30,667 nucleotides of DNA from CAZNVB01 sp964651495. Lineage in GTDB: Bacteria > Acidobacteriota > Aminicenantia > Aminicenantales > UBA8522. A model generated the notes under the pieces. It did no database searches and had not been told where the DNA came from. It saw nothing but the letters and a program-made list of their open reading frames with translations. The position numbers and the translations under genes are program-made. Shown here in pieces: positions 1 through 8,582 of this stretch (positions are counted from its first letter, which is position 1; every line of letters begins with the position of its first letter). Location: assembly GCA_964651495.1 (NCBI GenBank), contig CAZYWP010000020.1, positions 1-30,667 of the forward strand, read 5' to 3'.

Positions 1-178
1 CCTCTGCTACCGTGTTATAGACCGGAACCCCGAGATGGGTCTGGCCGCCCTTGCCGGGGGTCATCCCGGCCACGACCTTGGTCCCGTACTCGATCATCCG
101 CTGGGCGTGGAATGTCCCCTCGCCCCCCGTGATGCCCAGAACAACCACCCGCGTCTTTGTATCGACTAAGATGCTCAT
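1..178 (-). CDS. sucD: Succinyl-CoA synthetase alpha subunit, N-terminal part (cut by window edge)
   Basis: Only the first 59 codons are present. They encode the CoA-binding Rossmann fold of the succinate-CoA ligase alpha chain: a beta strand into the loop GITGGEGTFHAQ (about residues 16-27) and then GMTPGKGGQTHLGVPVYNT (about 38-56), both typical of SucD. The catalytic phospho-histidine lies beyond the edge. Start: ATG with AAGGAG about 7 nt upstream, 22 bp after the sucC stop, so it is the second gene of a sucC-sucD unit. With SucC it interconverts succinyl-CoA and succinate with nucleotide triphosphate formation in the cytoplasm. Identity is firm from the motifs; completeness cannot be judged. 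Confidence 0.95.
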   Translation of the reverse strand, partial: MSILVDTKTRVVVLGITGGEGTFHAQRMIEYGTKVVAGMTPGKGGQTHLGVPVYNTVAE

Positions 179-200
179 CGTCTTCTCCTTGTTCCCTCCG

Positions 201-1358
<1,158 letters not shown>

Positions 1359-1428
1359 TCTATGTCTCCTTCCGTTCTTTTGTCATTTTTTTGATCGAAT
1401 GGGAAACGGTGGCCCAAGCGGATACCAT

Positions 1429-1505
1429 GGCGCCAGTCCTTGTCCGCTCGAGCGAAATGGGGCGGGTGGGGGGGTCTTCAGCGAGGACGGACAGGGACTG
1501 GCACC
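1429..1505. repeat. Palindromic intergenic repeat, copy 1
   Basis: An imperfect inverted repeat. The left arm at 1429-1446 starts GGCGCCAGTCC and the right arm is at 1488-1505; the arms match at 16 of 18 positions. Two words, GGCGCCAGTCC and AGCGAGGACGGAC (1480-1492), recur in the same order and at similar spacing in the repeat at 15337-15442, so both belong to one family. The arrangement resembles REP-like elements mobilised by tyrosine (Y1/RAYT) transposases; no such transposase is in the window. It fills most of the fumarase-sucC gap. Confidence 0.6.
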
Positions 1506-1534
1506 TTAATTGGACCGGCGGATATTGCCGTTTC

Positions 1535-2089
1535 CTATTCGACCCGGTACTTCTTTTTTCCTTCCTCGTAGAGGTCGCCGCCGTACATGTCGTTGATGAC
1601 GATGGCGGGGAAATCCTGGACCTTCAGCCGGATGATCGCCTCCGGTCCCAGCTCCGGATAAGCCATGACTTCGGACCCCACGATGCTCTTCGAGATCAGC
1701 GCTCCGGCTCCGCCCACCGAGGCCAGGTAAACGGCCTTGTGCTTCTTGAGCGCTTCTTTGACTTCTTTACTCCGGGCGCCCTTGCCGATGGTGCCCTTGA
1801 GGCCCAAGGCGTGAAGCGTGGGAGCGTAGGAGTCCATTCGGTAGCTCGTGGTCGGTCCGGCGGACCCGATGGGCTTGCCGGGCCGCGCCGGCGTCGGGCC
1901 GACATAGTAGATGAGCTGGCCTTTAATGTCGACCGGGAGCGCTTTTCCTTCCTTGATCAGGTCGATGAGTTTTTTGTGGGCGGCGTCTCTTCCGGTCAGG
2001 ACGTACCCGCTGATGAAGACCTTGTCTCCGGCGCGCATCTTGGCGATGACCTCGTCAGAAACCGGGGTCGTAATTCTGTGCTCGGCCAT
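1535..2089 (-). CDS. fumB: Class I fumarate hydratase beta (C-terminal) subunit
   Basis: A 184-residue protein matching the C-terminal domain of Fe-S class I fumarase / L-tartrate dehydratase, a separate subunit in two-chain enzymes. Visible motifs: an early GDKVFISGYVLTGRDAAHKK (about 21-40), the loop GPTPARPGKPIGSAGPTTSYRMD (about 64-86, written here in parts: GPTPARPGKP then GSAGPTTSYRMD) and GSEVMAYPELGPEAI. The active enzyme needs the alpha subunit that carries the 4Fe-4S cluster. None is adjacent: only 49 bp separate this gene from mdh, so alpha must lie elsewhere. Start ATG, with GAGGG about 8 nt upstream. The TCA setting favours fumarase over tartrate dehydratase; sequence alone does not exclude the latter. 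Confidence 0.88.
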   Translation of the reverse strand: MAEHRITTPVSDEVIAKMRAGDKVFISGYVLTGRDAAHKKLIDLIKEGKALPVDIKGQLIYYVGPTPARPGKPIGSAGPTTSYRMDSYAPTLHALGLKGTIGKGARSKEVKEALKKHKAVYLASVGGAGALISKSIVGSEVMAYPELGPEAIIRLKVQDFPAIVINDMYGGDLYEEGKKKYRVE

Positions 2090-2138
2090 TTTCGCAACCC
2101 TCTAAATTATATCTCTGAAACGGACTCGGGTCTTGGTC

Positions 2139-3080
2139 CTACAGTTTGGTCTCAGCCACCGTATTCTTGACGACTCCGGCCGTCTTCTGGAGCATGGCCA
2201 TCTCTTCCGCGGTGAGCTTGATCTCGTAGATCTTTTCCATGCCCTTGGCGCCGATCATCATCGGGACGCCGATGAAGAGACCGTTGATGCCGTATTCGCC
2301 CTCGCAGAGAGCTGCGCCCGGCAGAATCCGCTTTTTGTCCTTGAGATAAGATTCGGCCATGATGATGGCGCTCCAGGCCGGACTGAAGAAAGCGGAGCCC
2401 TTGCCGAAGAGCTTGACGATTTCAGTGCCGGCTTCGCGGGTGCGCAGGACGACCTTGTCGATCTGCTCTTTGCTGGCGATCTCAGCCAGCGGGACGCCGC
2501 CAACCGTGGTCAGGCGGGGGAGGGGGACCATGTCGGGGCCGTGCCCGCCCAGGACCGTCCCGGCGACATCCGCCACCGATACGCCCAGCTCCATGGCGAT
2601 GAAGGCGCGCCAGCGGGCCGTGTCCAAAGTGCCGGCCATGCCGACCACCTGGTGCCTGGGAAAACCGGTCAGCTTATAGAAGGCGTAGACCATCGCGTCG
2701 AGCGGGTTGGTGACGACGATGCAGAAGGCTTTCGGCGCGTACTGCTTGATTCCGGCCGCGACATCCTTGATGATGGCGATGTTGGTGGCGAGCAGGTCCT
2801 CGCGGGTCATGCCGGCGACGCGCGGTTTGCCGGCGGTGATGATCACCACGTCGGCGCCCTCGATGTCCTTGTAGTCGCCCGTGCCGATAATATTGGCGTC
2901 ATAGTTGCCGTGCGGCGCCATCTCCATCAGGTCGAGCGCTTTGCCCTTGACCGGGTTGACAAAGTCGCCGATGTCCAGGACGACGATGTCTCCGAGCTCT
3001 TTCATCGCGGCCAGCATGGCCAGGTTCTGGCCGATCTGTCCGCCGCCGATCAGGGCTATCTTTTTTCTCTGAAAACCCAT
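2139..3080 (-). CDS. mdh: Malate dehydrogenase, lactate-dehydrogenase-like type
   Basis: A 313-residue NAD-dependent dehydrogenase. It has the Rossmann loop GGGQIG near the N-terminus and an Asp ending beta-2 (VVLDIGD), which favours NAD over NADP. The substrate loop GKPRVAGMTREDL has Arg where lactate dehydrogenases have Gln, so malate/oxaloacetate is the expected substrate. It also has GTLDTARWRAFIA with the substrate-binding Asp/Arg, and the catalytic His in GGHGPDMVPL. The start at MGFQ is chosen because AGGAGG lies 5-6 nt upstream; an in-frame ATG 15 codons earlier lacks this support and would run into the leader hairpin. A promoter and inverted repeats lie upstream at 3211-3256. It is separated from icd by 217 bp. 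Confidence 0.96.
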   Translation of the reverse strand: MGFQRKKIALIGGGQIGQNLAMLAAMKELGDIVVLDIGDFVNPVKGKALDLMEMAPHGNYDANIIGTGDYKDIEGADVVIITAGKPRVAGMTREDLLATNIAIIKDVAAGIKQYAPKAFCIVVTNPLDAMVYAFYKLTGFPRHQVVGMAGTLDTARWRAFIAMELGVSVADVAGTVLGGHGPDMVPLPRLTTVGGVPLAEIASKEQIDKVVLRTREAGTEIVKLFGKGSAFFSPAWSAIIMAESYLKDKKRILPGAALCEGEYGINGLFIGVPMMIGAKGMEKIYEIKLTAEEMAMLQKTAGVVKNTVAETKL

Positions 3081-3105
3081 AAAGACCTCCTCATGATCCA
3101 TATTT

Positions 3106-3155
3106 AAAATTGCCGTGGAGCGCACGCCCGGGGCGCCCGCCGCACCGGCAATTTT
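3106..3155 (-). promoter_or_regulatory. Large hairpin in the mdh leader
   Basis: Perfect 10-base arms (3106-3115 and 3146-3155, AAAATTGCCG against CGGCAATTTT) enclose a GC-rich middle that folds further into a near-continuous stem. The hairpin ends 25 nt before the mdh ATG and lies inside the leader predicted from the promoter at 3228-3256. U-rich ends on both strands would also suit a bidirectional terminator. It could therefore be a leader control structure or a partial terminator; no protein or ligand is suggested by the sequence. Confidence 0.5.
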
Positions 3156-3210
3156 ATTGCTCTATTGAGATCCGCGGCCCCTGTTCTTGCCTACCGAGGC
3201 CGCCCGGTCT

Positions 3211-3253
3211 ACTCCCGGGAAGTCCAGAATATATTGAATTTCCAACCGGGAGT
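3211..3253. repeat. Inverted repeat bracketing the mdh promoter core
   Basis: ACTCCCGG at 3211-3218 is repeated in inverted orientation as CCGGGAGT at 3246-3253. In the leftward direction one arm overlaps the -35 hexamer and spacer and the other falls just after the predicted transcription start, leaving the -10 in the intervening AT-rich part. That is a plausible operator layout for a dimeric or looping regulator. The sequence does not show which regulator. Confidence 0.4.
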
Positions 3254-3256
3254 CAA
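3228..3256 (-). promoter_or_regulatory. Candidate sigma70 promoter for mdh
   Basis: On the minus strand TTGACT (3251-3256), a 17-nt spacer and TATATT (3228-3233). Both hexamers are close to consensus and spacing is optimal. Transcription would start near 3221, giving mdh a leader of about 140 nt containing the hairpin at 3106-3155. Confidence 0.55.
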
Positions 3257-3297
3257 GGCGGATTTCGCTTCTTGGAGCCCGAGGCGAATGCCGGAGG

Positions 3298-4497
3298 TTA
3301 GGCCTTGACGTATCCTTCCCACCTCTGCTTCAGGGTCGGGTCCTGGAGCGTCTCCATCAGGTAGTCGGTAAAGGCGGTGCCCGTGGCTCCGGAGGGACGC
3401 CCGGTGATGACCAGCTTCTTCTCGTACTGGCCGCAAATGTCGAGCCCCATCTCCAGGCTCTTGCCCCTCTCCGTGAACCCGATGTGGTTGAGGAGCATCG
3501 CCGCCGCGCGGATCATGCTGGCCGGGTCGGCGTACTGGGCCCGGCCTTCCTTGACCATGCGGGGAGCGGAGCCGTGGATGGCCTCGAACATGGCGTACTG
3601 CTTGCCGATGTTGGCGCTTCCCGCCGTGCCCACTCCCCCCTGGAATTCGGCGGCTTCGTCGGTCAGGATATCGCCGTAGAGGTTGGGAAGCACCATCACC
3701 TGGAAGTCGCGGCGGCGCTTCTCGTCGATGAGCTTGGCGGTCATGATGTCGATGTACCAGTCGTCGGCTTCGATGCCCGGGTATTCCTTGGCGATCCGGT
3801 AGAAGTTCTCCAGGAAGCGGCCGTCGGTCGTCTTGACCACATTGGCCTTGGTGACGCAGGTCACGCGGGTCCGGCCGTTCTTCCTGGCGTGCTCGAAGGC
3901 CAGCCGGCAGATGCGGTCGGCGCCGGGTGCGCTGATCAGCCGGAAGTCGATGGCGATGTCCTTGTCCACTTCAATTCCACAGGGGCCGAGGGCGTACAGG
4001 TCCTCGGTGTTCTCTCGGAAGAAGATCCAGTCGATGCCCTGCTTGGGAACACGGACGGGCCGGACGTTGGCGAAGAGGTCGAGCTCCTTCCGCACGGCGA
4101 CGTTGCAGCTCTCGATATTCGGCCAGGGGTCGCCTTTACGAGGGGTGGTCGTGGGGCCTTTCAGGGTGACATGGTACTTTTTGATCTCGGCCAGGACATC
4201 GTCGGGGATAGGCTTGTTGCAGGCGGCGCGGTTCTCGATGGTCAGGCCCTCGATGTTGTTGATGACGACCTTGCCGGTCTTGACCTCGTCCTGGAGCATG
4301 AAGTGGAGAACGCGGCTGGCGTCCTTGGCGATATAGGGGCCGATGCCGTCCCCGCCCAGGATGCCGATCATGATCGGTTTGACCTTGGCGTAATCGATCC
4401 AGTCGGGCGCGGATTTGACCCTCTCCATCCGCTGCATCTGGGCTTCGAGGATCTTACCGAAGTGTTCTTTGGCTCTTTCGATGGCGGCCTTATCCAT
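3298..4497 (-). CDS. icd: Isocitrate dehydrogenase (isocitrate/isopropylmalate dehydrogenase family)
   Basis: A 399-residue beta-decarboxylating dehydrogenase converting isocitrate to 2-oxoglutarate. Visible: GGDGIGP near residue 50; the isocitrate-phosphate site SCNVAVRKELDLFANVRPVR with Ser, Asn and Arg spaced as in Icd; FRENTEDLYA with the catalytic Tyr; TKANVVKTTDG with the catalytic Lys; and the metal-binding GDILTDEAAEFQGGVG. In the cofactor loop the residues after HGSAP are Arg313-Met314 instead of the Lys-Tyr of E. coli NADP enzyme or the Asp-Ile of NAD enzymes, and the loop is about two residues longer. Cofactor choice is therefore uncertain, leaning NADP because no Asp is present. 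Start ATG with a strong AGGGAGG 4-5 nt upstream. Divergent from acnB, which uses the preceding step. Confidence 0.92.
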   Translation of the reverse strand: MDKAAIERAKEHFGKILEAQMQRMERVKSAPDWIDYAKVKPIMIGILGGDGIGPYIAKDASRVLHFMLQDEVKTGKVVINNIEGLTIENRAACNKPIPDDVLAEIKKYHVTLKGPTTTPRKGDPWPNIESCNVAVRKELDLFANVRPVRVPKQGIDWIFFRENTEDLYALGPCGIEVDKDIAIDFRLISAPGADRICRLAFEHARKNGRTRVTCVTKANVVKTTDGRFLENFYRIAKEYPGIEADDWYIDIMTAKLIDEKRRRDFQVMVLPNLYGDILTDEAAEFQGGVGTAGSANIGKQYAMFEAIHGSAPRMVKEGRAQYADPASMIRAAAMLLNHIGFTERGKSLEMGLDICGQYEKKLVITGRPSGATGTAFTDYLMETLQDPTLKQRWEGYVKA

Positions 4498-4547
4498 GAT
4501 GATTCCTCCCTCAGATTGGAAAATAGAATAAAATTTCGGAGAGGAAT

Positions 4548-4574
4548 TTTATAATGATCTCGATAGAAAATCAA
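4548..4574 (-). promoter_or_regulatory. Weak candidate promoter for icd
   Basis: On the minus strand TTGATT (4569-4574), a short 15-nt spacer and TATAAA (4548-4553). Hexamers are reasonable but the spacing is shorter than ideal. It lies in the only intergenic space upstream of icd, back to back with the stronger acnB promoter. Confidence 0.3.
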
Positions 4575-4584
4575 ATTCTTCCTT

Positions 4585-4613
4585 TTGACAAAAAAGGGCA
4601 AAAAATCTATACA
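4585..4613 (+). promoter_or_regulatory. Strong sigma70 promoter for acnB
   Basis: TTGACA at 4585-4590 (perfect), a 17-nt spacer, and TATACA at 4608-4613. Transcription would start near 4620, leaving a leader of about 33 nt with GGGAG at 4640-4644 before the ATG at 4653. Confidence 0.7.
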
Positions 4614-4652
4614 GTAGGAGAATGATTCCTTGATAAGTCGGGAGTTCAAGAC

Positions 4653-7205
4653 ATGCTCGATTTTTATTTTAAGCAGGAAACAGAGAGGCAGAAGCTGGGA
4701 ATTCCCCCTCTGCCGCTCAGCCCGGAGGAGACGGCGGAGGTAGGCCAGCTTCTCGAAAGCCCGCCGGCGGGAAAAGAAGAAGTCTTGCTTCACCTCATCA
4801 AGAACCGAATTTCGCCCGGCGTGGACCCGGCGGCCAAGGTCAAGGCCGAGTGGCTCACTCAAATCGCCCGGGGCAACGCCTCGTCTCCCGTCGTCTCGAA
4901 AAAGGACGCCGTCTTCCTCCTGGGGACGATGCTCGGCGGCTATAACGTCGACCCGCTCGTCGAGTTTCTGGATCATCCGGACCTGGCCGCCGATGCCGCA
5001 GAAGCCCTCAAGCACATCATTCTCGTCTACGGTTCCTTCGACCAGGTCGTCGAAAAAGCGAAGAAAAATTTTTACGCCAGAGACGTCCTCCAATCCTGGG
5101 CCGACGGCGATTGGTTCCTGAGGCGGCCGGACTTTCCCGAAAAAATGACATTCAAGGTCTTCAAGGTGGACGGCGAGATCAACACCGACGATTTTTCTCC
5201 GGCCAAACAGGCTTCCACCCGGCCGGACATCCCCCTTCATGCTCTTTCCATGGGGGAGACGCGCTTTCCCGGGGGGCTGGAGACCATCAGGAAATTTCGT
5301 GAGCAGGGTCATCGCGTGGCCTTCGTGGGAGATGTGGTCGGCACAGGCTCGTCGCGCAAGTCGGCCTGCAACTCGGTGATGTGGCACATCGGCGAGGACG
5401 TTCCCTACATCCCGAACAAGCGCCGCGCCGGTGTCGTCATCGGCGGCTTAATCGCGCCGATCTTCTTCAACACGGCCGAAGATTCCGGAGGCCTGCCGCT
5501 CATGGCTGATGTGCGCCGCCTGCAAACCGGCGACATGATCACCCTGGACACCAGGGGCGGAGAATTCAGGAATGAGGCCGGCGAAGTCATCTCGCGGTTC
5601 GAATTCAAACCCCTGACCCTTCGCGACGAGTTTCGAGCCGGCGGGAGGCTGAACTTGATCATCGGCCGGAACCTGACGGACAAGGCGCGCCAGGAGCTCG
5701 GCCTGGGCGAGGCGCCGTTTTTTGTGGCGCCGGACAATCCAACTCCCAAGGCCCGTCAGGGCTATTCCCAGGCCCAGAAGATGGTGGGGAGAGCTTGCGG
5801 TGTCAAGGGAATTCTGCCCGGGACCGCCTGCGAACCCAAGATGACGACGGTCGGCTCCCAGGACACCACCGGCCCGATGACCGCCGACGAACTGAAGGAG
5901 CTCGCCTGCCTGGAATTTCAGTGCGGCCTGTTCATGCAGTCGTTCTGCCACACGGCGGCCTACCCCAAGCCGGCCGACGTCAAGATGCACCGGTCGCTTC
6001 CGCAGTTCATGATCGCCCGCGGGGGGGTGGCCCTCAAACCCGGCGACGGAATCATCCATTCCTGGCTGAACCGGCTCATCCTTCCCGACACTCTCGGCAC
6101 CGGCGGCGATTCCCACACGCGTTTTCCGATGGGGTTGAGCTTCCCGGCAGGGTCCGGCCTGGTCGCCTTCGCCGGCGCCCTGGGCTTCATGCCGCTGGAC
6201 ATGCCGGAGTCCGTCCTGGTCCGCTTCAAGGGGGACCGCCAACCCGGCATCACCATCCGCGATATCGTCAACGCCATCCCTTTTTTTGCTATTAAAAACG
6301 GCCTCCTCACTGTCGCCAAAAAGGGCAAGAAAAACATCTTCAACGGCCGCATCCTGGAGATGGAAGGCCTGCCGGATCTCACGGTTGACCAGGCCTATGA
6401 GCTGACCGATGCCTCCGCCGAACGCTCGGCCGCCGGAAGCGTTATTGCCATCAGCGAGGAACAGGTAGCCAAGTACCTCAAGAGCGACATCGCCCTGATG
6501 AGGCGGATGATCGAGGAAGGATATCAGGATGCCGCGACCCTTAAGAAGCGGATCAAAGCCTGCGGGAAATGGCTGAGGAGGCCCAGGCTCCTCAAGAGGG
6601 ACAAGAAGGCGAATTACGCGGCTGAGATCGAGGTCGATCTCTCGCTGATCAAAGAACCGATCCTGGCCTGCCCCAACGACCCCGACGACGTGAGGCTACT
6701 CTCGGAAGTGGCAGGCGACGGGATCGACGAGGTCTTTATCGGCTCCTGCATGACGAACATCAGCCATTTTCGGGCCGTGGGAAAAATATTCCAGGGCGCG
6801 GGATTTCTGCCGGCGCGCATCTGGCTGACCCCGCCGACCAAGATGGACCAGGCGCAGCTCATGAAGGAAGGCTACTATGCGATCTATAATTCCGTCGGCG
6901 CCCGGATGGAAATTCCCGGCTGCTCGCTCTGCATGGGCAACCAGGCCCGCGTCCGGCCTCGGGCGACGGTGATCTCGACGTCCACCCGCAATTTCGACGA
7001 CCGCATGGGAGACGGCGCCCGCGTTTATCTCGGCTCAGCGGTCGTCGGGGCCGTGGCCGCGCTCAAGGGGAAGCTCCCGACGGTAGAGGAGTACATGGCC
7101 GTAATGAAGGAAAAGGTCGAGCCGGCGAAGGCGGAGATCCATCGCTATCTGTATTTTGATGAAATGGGAGACTCCGCTCTCCACTATACCGGAGCCCGTT
7201 TCTGA
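4653..7205 (+). CDS. acnB: Bifunctional aconitate hydratase 2 / 2-methylisocitrate dehydratase
   Basis: 850 residues, close to the usual 865 of AcnB, with the AcnB domain order: an N-terminal HEAT-like helical domain (about 1-155), then the swivel domain (about 165-370, including GEINTDDFSPAKQA and GTGSSRKSACNS), then the three catalytic domains. The three 4Fe-4S ligands are Cys699 (SCMTNISHF), Cys757 and Cys760 (PGCSLCMGNQAR), spaced as in E. coli AcnB (710, 769, 772). GGDSHTRFPMG around Asp486-His488 is an active-site segment. It isomerises citrate and isocitrate; AcnB enzymes can also act on 2-methyl-cis-aconitate. Start ATG with GGGAG 8 nt upstream and a strong promoter before it. Divergent from icd, which acts on its product. 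Confidence 0.96.
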   Translation: MLDFYFKQETERQKLGIPPLPLSPEETAEVGQLLESPPAGKEEVLLHLIKNRISPGVDPAAKVKAEWLTQIARGNASSPVVSKKDAVFLLGTMLGGYNVDPLVEFLDHPDLAADAAEALKHIILVYGSFDQVVEKAKKNFYARDVLQSWADGDWFLRRPDFPEKMTFKVFKVDGEINTDDFSPAKQASTRPDIPLHALSMGETRFPGGLETIRKFREQGHRVAFVGDVVGTGSSRKSACNSVMWHIGEDVPYIPNKRRAGVVIGGLIAPIFFNTAEDSGGLPLMADVRRLQTGDMITLDTRGGEFRNEAGEVISRFEFKPLTLRDEFRAGGRLNLIIGRNLTDKARQELGLGEAPFFVAPDNPTPKARQGYSQAQKMVGRACGVKGILPGTACEPKMTTVGSQDTTGPMTADELKELACLEFQCGLFMQSFCHTAAYPKPADVKMHRSLPQFMIARGGVALKPGDGIIHSWLNRLILPDTLGTGGDSHTRFPMGLSFPAGSGLVAFAGALGFMPLDMPESVLVRFKGDRQPGITIRDIVNAIPFFAIKNGLLTVAKKGKKNIFNGRILEMEGLPDLTVDQAYELTDASAERSAAGSVIAISEEQVAKYLKSDIALMRRMIEEGYQDAATLKKRIKACGKWLRRPRLLKRDKKANYAAEIEVDLSLIKEPILACPNDPDDVRLLSEVAGDGIDEVFIGSCMTNISHFRAVGKIFQGAGFLPARIWLTPPTKMDQAQLMKEGYYAIYNSVGARMEIPGCSLCMGNQARVRPRATVISTSTRNFDDRMGDGARVYLGSAVVGAVAALKGKLPTVEEYMAVMKEKVEPAKAEIHRYLYFDEMGDSALHYTGARF

Positions 7206-7424
7206 TGGGAGGATGCGATTCTGGGGATGAGGATCGTCCCAAAATTGAGAGTGTTCAAGATGATTATGGACTTGACTGAATCAGCCCTCTCCCTTGTTGT
7301 GTGGACAGACCGGAGACATCATTCCCGGGTGTTCGGGGACATGCTTTACAGTTGATATCCCTCTCCCTGACCGGGAGAAGAAAGGAAGAGGGTGGCGTAA
7401 TCCTAGGCTTGGAGAGGAGGCACG
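7206..7424. other. acnB-SDR intergenic region with a duplicated pyrimidine motif and small hairpin
   Basis: No gene seen. CCCTCTCCCT occurs at 7285-7294 and again at 7359-7368. The second copy forms a small hairpin (CTCCC 7363-7367, GGGAG 7373-7377) with further weak pairing to the AGAGGG near 7388-7393. It may be the remains of a simple palindromic repeat or a weak terminator for acnB; there is no T-run, so a terminator is not well supported. I see no convincing promoter for the SDR gene here. Confidence 0.3.
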
Positions 7425-8183
7425 ATGATCGATATGACCGGGAAAAAAGCGCTCATCACCGGGGGTTCCCGGGGGATCGGCCGGGCCACGGCAATATTGT
7501 TCGCTCAGGCCGGCGCCGATGTCGCCATCAGTTTCCAGCGCCAGGAGAAGGCCGCCCTCGAAGTCAAAGCCAAGGTCGAGGCCTTGGGACGCAGCTGCCT
7601 GGCCTTTCAGGTCGATATCTCCAGAGAGGCGGAGGTGAGCCGGATGGTCGAGGATATCATCCGCACCTGGGGCCGCATCGATGTTCTCGTCAACAACGCG
7701 GGAATCTGGACGTACCTCGAAATGGGGGCCGGGGCCGCGGCGGCATGGAAAGAGACGCTGGAGGTCAACCTCAACAGCGTTTTCTATTTCACTGACGCCG
7801 TCGTGCTCCATATGAAAAAGCAGAAGCGGGGCTGGATCATCAATGTGGGGTCGACCGCCGGCATCCGGGGCGAAGCGCTTCATTCCCATTACGCCGCGAC
7901 CAAAGGGGCGCTCAACGCGCTGACCAAATCCTGGGCCGTGGAACTGGCTCCCTTCAACATCCGCGTCAACCTGGTAGCGCCCGGCTGGGTGGACACGGAT
8001 ATGTGCGCGGAGGCCTTCAACGACCCCGCTTTCAAAGAGAGCGTCCGGCAGTCGATTCCCCTGAAGAGAATTCCGCCTCCGGAGGACATCGCCGGCCCTA
8101 TCCTTTTCCTGGCTTCCGACCTGGCCCGCCATATCACCGGCGCCATCATCAACGTCAACGGCGGCTCGGTCCTCTGCGGGTAG
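7425..8183 (+). CDS. SDR-family NAD(P)-dependent oxidoreductase (FabG-like)
   Basis: 252 residues, a classical short-chain dehydrogenase. It has the cofactor loop TGGSRGIGRA (about 12-21), NNAG (about 88-91), and the catalytic Ser143, Tyr156 and Lys160 in the YAATK segment. Near the C-terminus LASDLARHITGAIINVNGG is the usual SDR ending. The fold resembles 3-oxoacyl-ACP reductase (FabG), glucose/sugar dehydrogenases and 3-hydroxyacyl-CoA dehydrogenases; the substrate cannot be told from sequence. The start ATG has AGGAGG 4 nt upstream, which is close; an ATG three codons later would be 13 nt away. It precedes the acyl-CoA mutase genes in the same direction, so a role on an acyl-CoA or hydroxyacyl intermediate is possible but not shown. 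Confidence 0.85.
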   Translation: MIDMTGKKALITGGSRGIGRATAILFAQAGADVAISFQRQEKAALEVKAKVEALGRSCLAFQVDISREAEVSRMVEDIIRTWGRIDVLVNNAGIWTYLEMGAGAAAAWKETLEVNLNSVFYFTDAVVLHMKKQKRGWIINVGSTAGIRGEALHSHYAATKGALNALTKSWAVELAPFNIRVNLVAPGWVDTDMCAEAFNDPAFKESVRQSIPLKRIPPPEDIAGPILFLASDLARHITGAIINVNGGSVLCG

Positions 8184-8282
8184 GCTCGGACTTGGGGATC
8201 GTCAGCCCGGGCGTTTTTTTTATCTTGCCAATTTAGAGGATTTTTGGTAGCTTTGGCTCAGGAACATCGGAAGGAGGACAGT

Positions 8283-8540
8283 ATGGAGGAAGAAATCGGC
8301 CGGATCAGCCATTATTTCTCGAGAATCGGAGTCGGCGTCGTCGAGTTGACCAAAGGCGGCCTCAAGGTCGGTGAGACGATCCATATCAAGGGCCATACCA
8401 CGGATTTATACCAGAAAATCGAGTCCATGCAGATGGAGCACGCTCCCGTCCAGGCCGCCCAGAAAGGGGAGTCCTTCGGGCTGCATGTCGACTCCCAGGT
8501 GCGCGAGCACGACCTCGTCTTCAAAGTCACGGAGGACTGA
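8283..8540 (+). CDS. Small EF-Tu domain 2-like (translation elongation factor-like) protein
   Basis: 85 residues, with the start fixed by AGGAGG 5 nt before the ATG. The whole protein resembles domain 2 of translational GTPases: IGRISHYFSRIGVGVVELTKG followed by LKVGETIHIKGHTTDL is the beta-barrel pattern with a G-x-x-I-x-x-x-G turn, then a segment rich in QMEH and GESFGLHVDSQV. There is no GTPase domain, so it is not an elongation factor. Stand-alone versions exist in several anaerobic bacteria and archaea as uncharacterised elongation-factor-like proteins. It sits 42 bp before the acyl-CoA mutase large subunit, likely co-transcribed. A T8 run at 8214-8221 separates it from the SDR gene. Function unknown. 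Confidence 0.8.
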   Translation: MEEEIGRISHYFSRIGVGVVELTKGGLKVGETIHIKGHTTDLYQKIESMQMEHAPVQAAQKGESFGLHVDSQVREHDLVFKVTED

Positions 8541-8582
8541 CGGGCCCCCGGCCGCATCCGACGCAGCCATTTTTTTGGCGAG

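Noticed and set aside
2139..3080. Lactate dehydrogenase rather than malate dehydrogenase
   Set aside because: The substrate-loop residue is Arg (KPRVAGM), as in malate enzymes, where lactate enzymes have Gln.
8184..8221. T8 run after the SDR gene as a terminator
   Set aside because: The preceding GCCCGGGC is self-complementary without a loop and no longer stem is clear; only weak pairing with the SDR end is possible.
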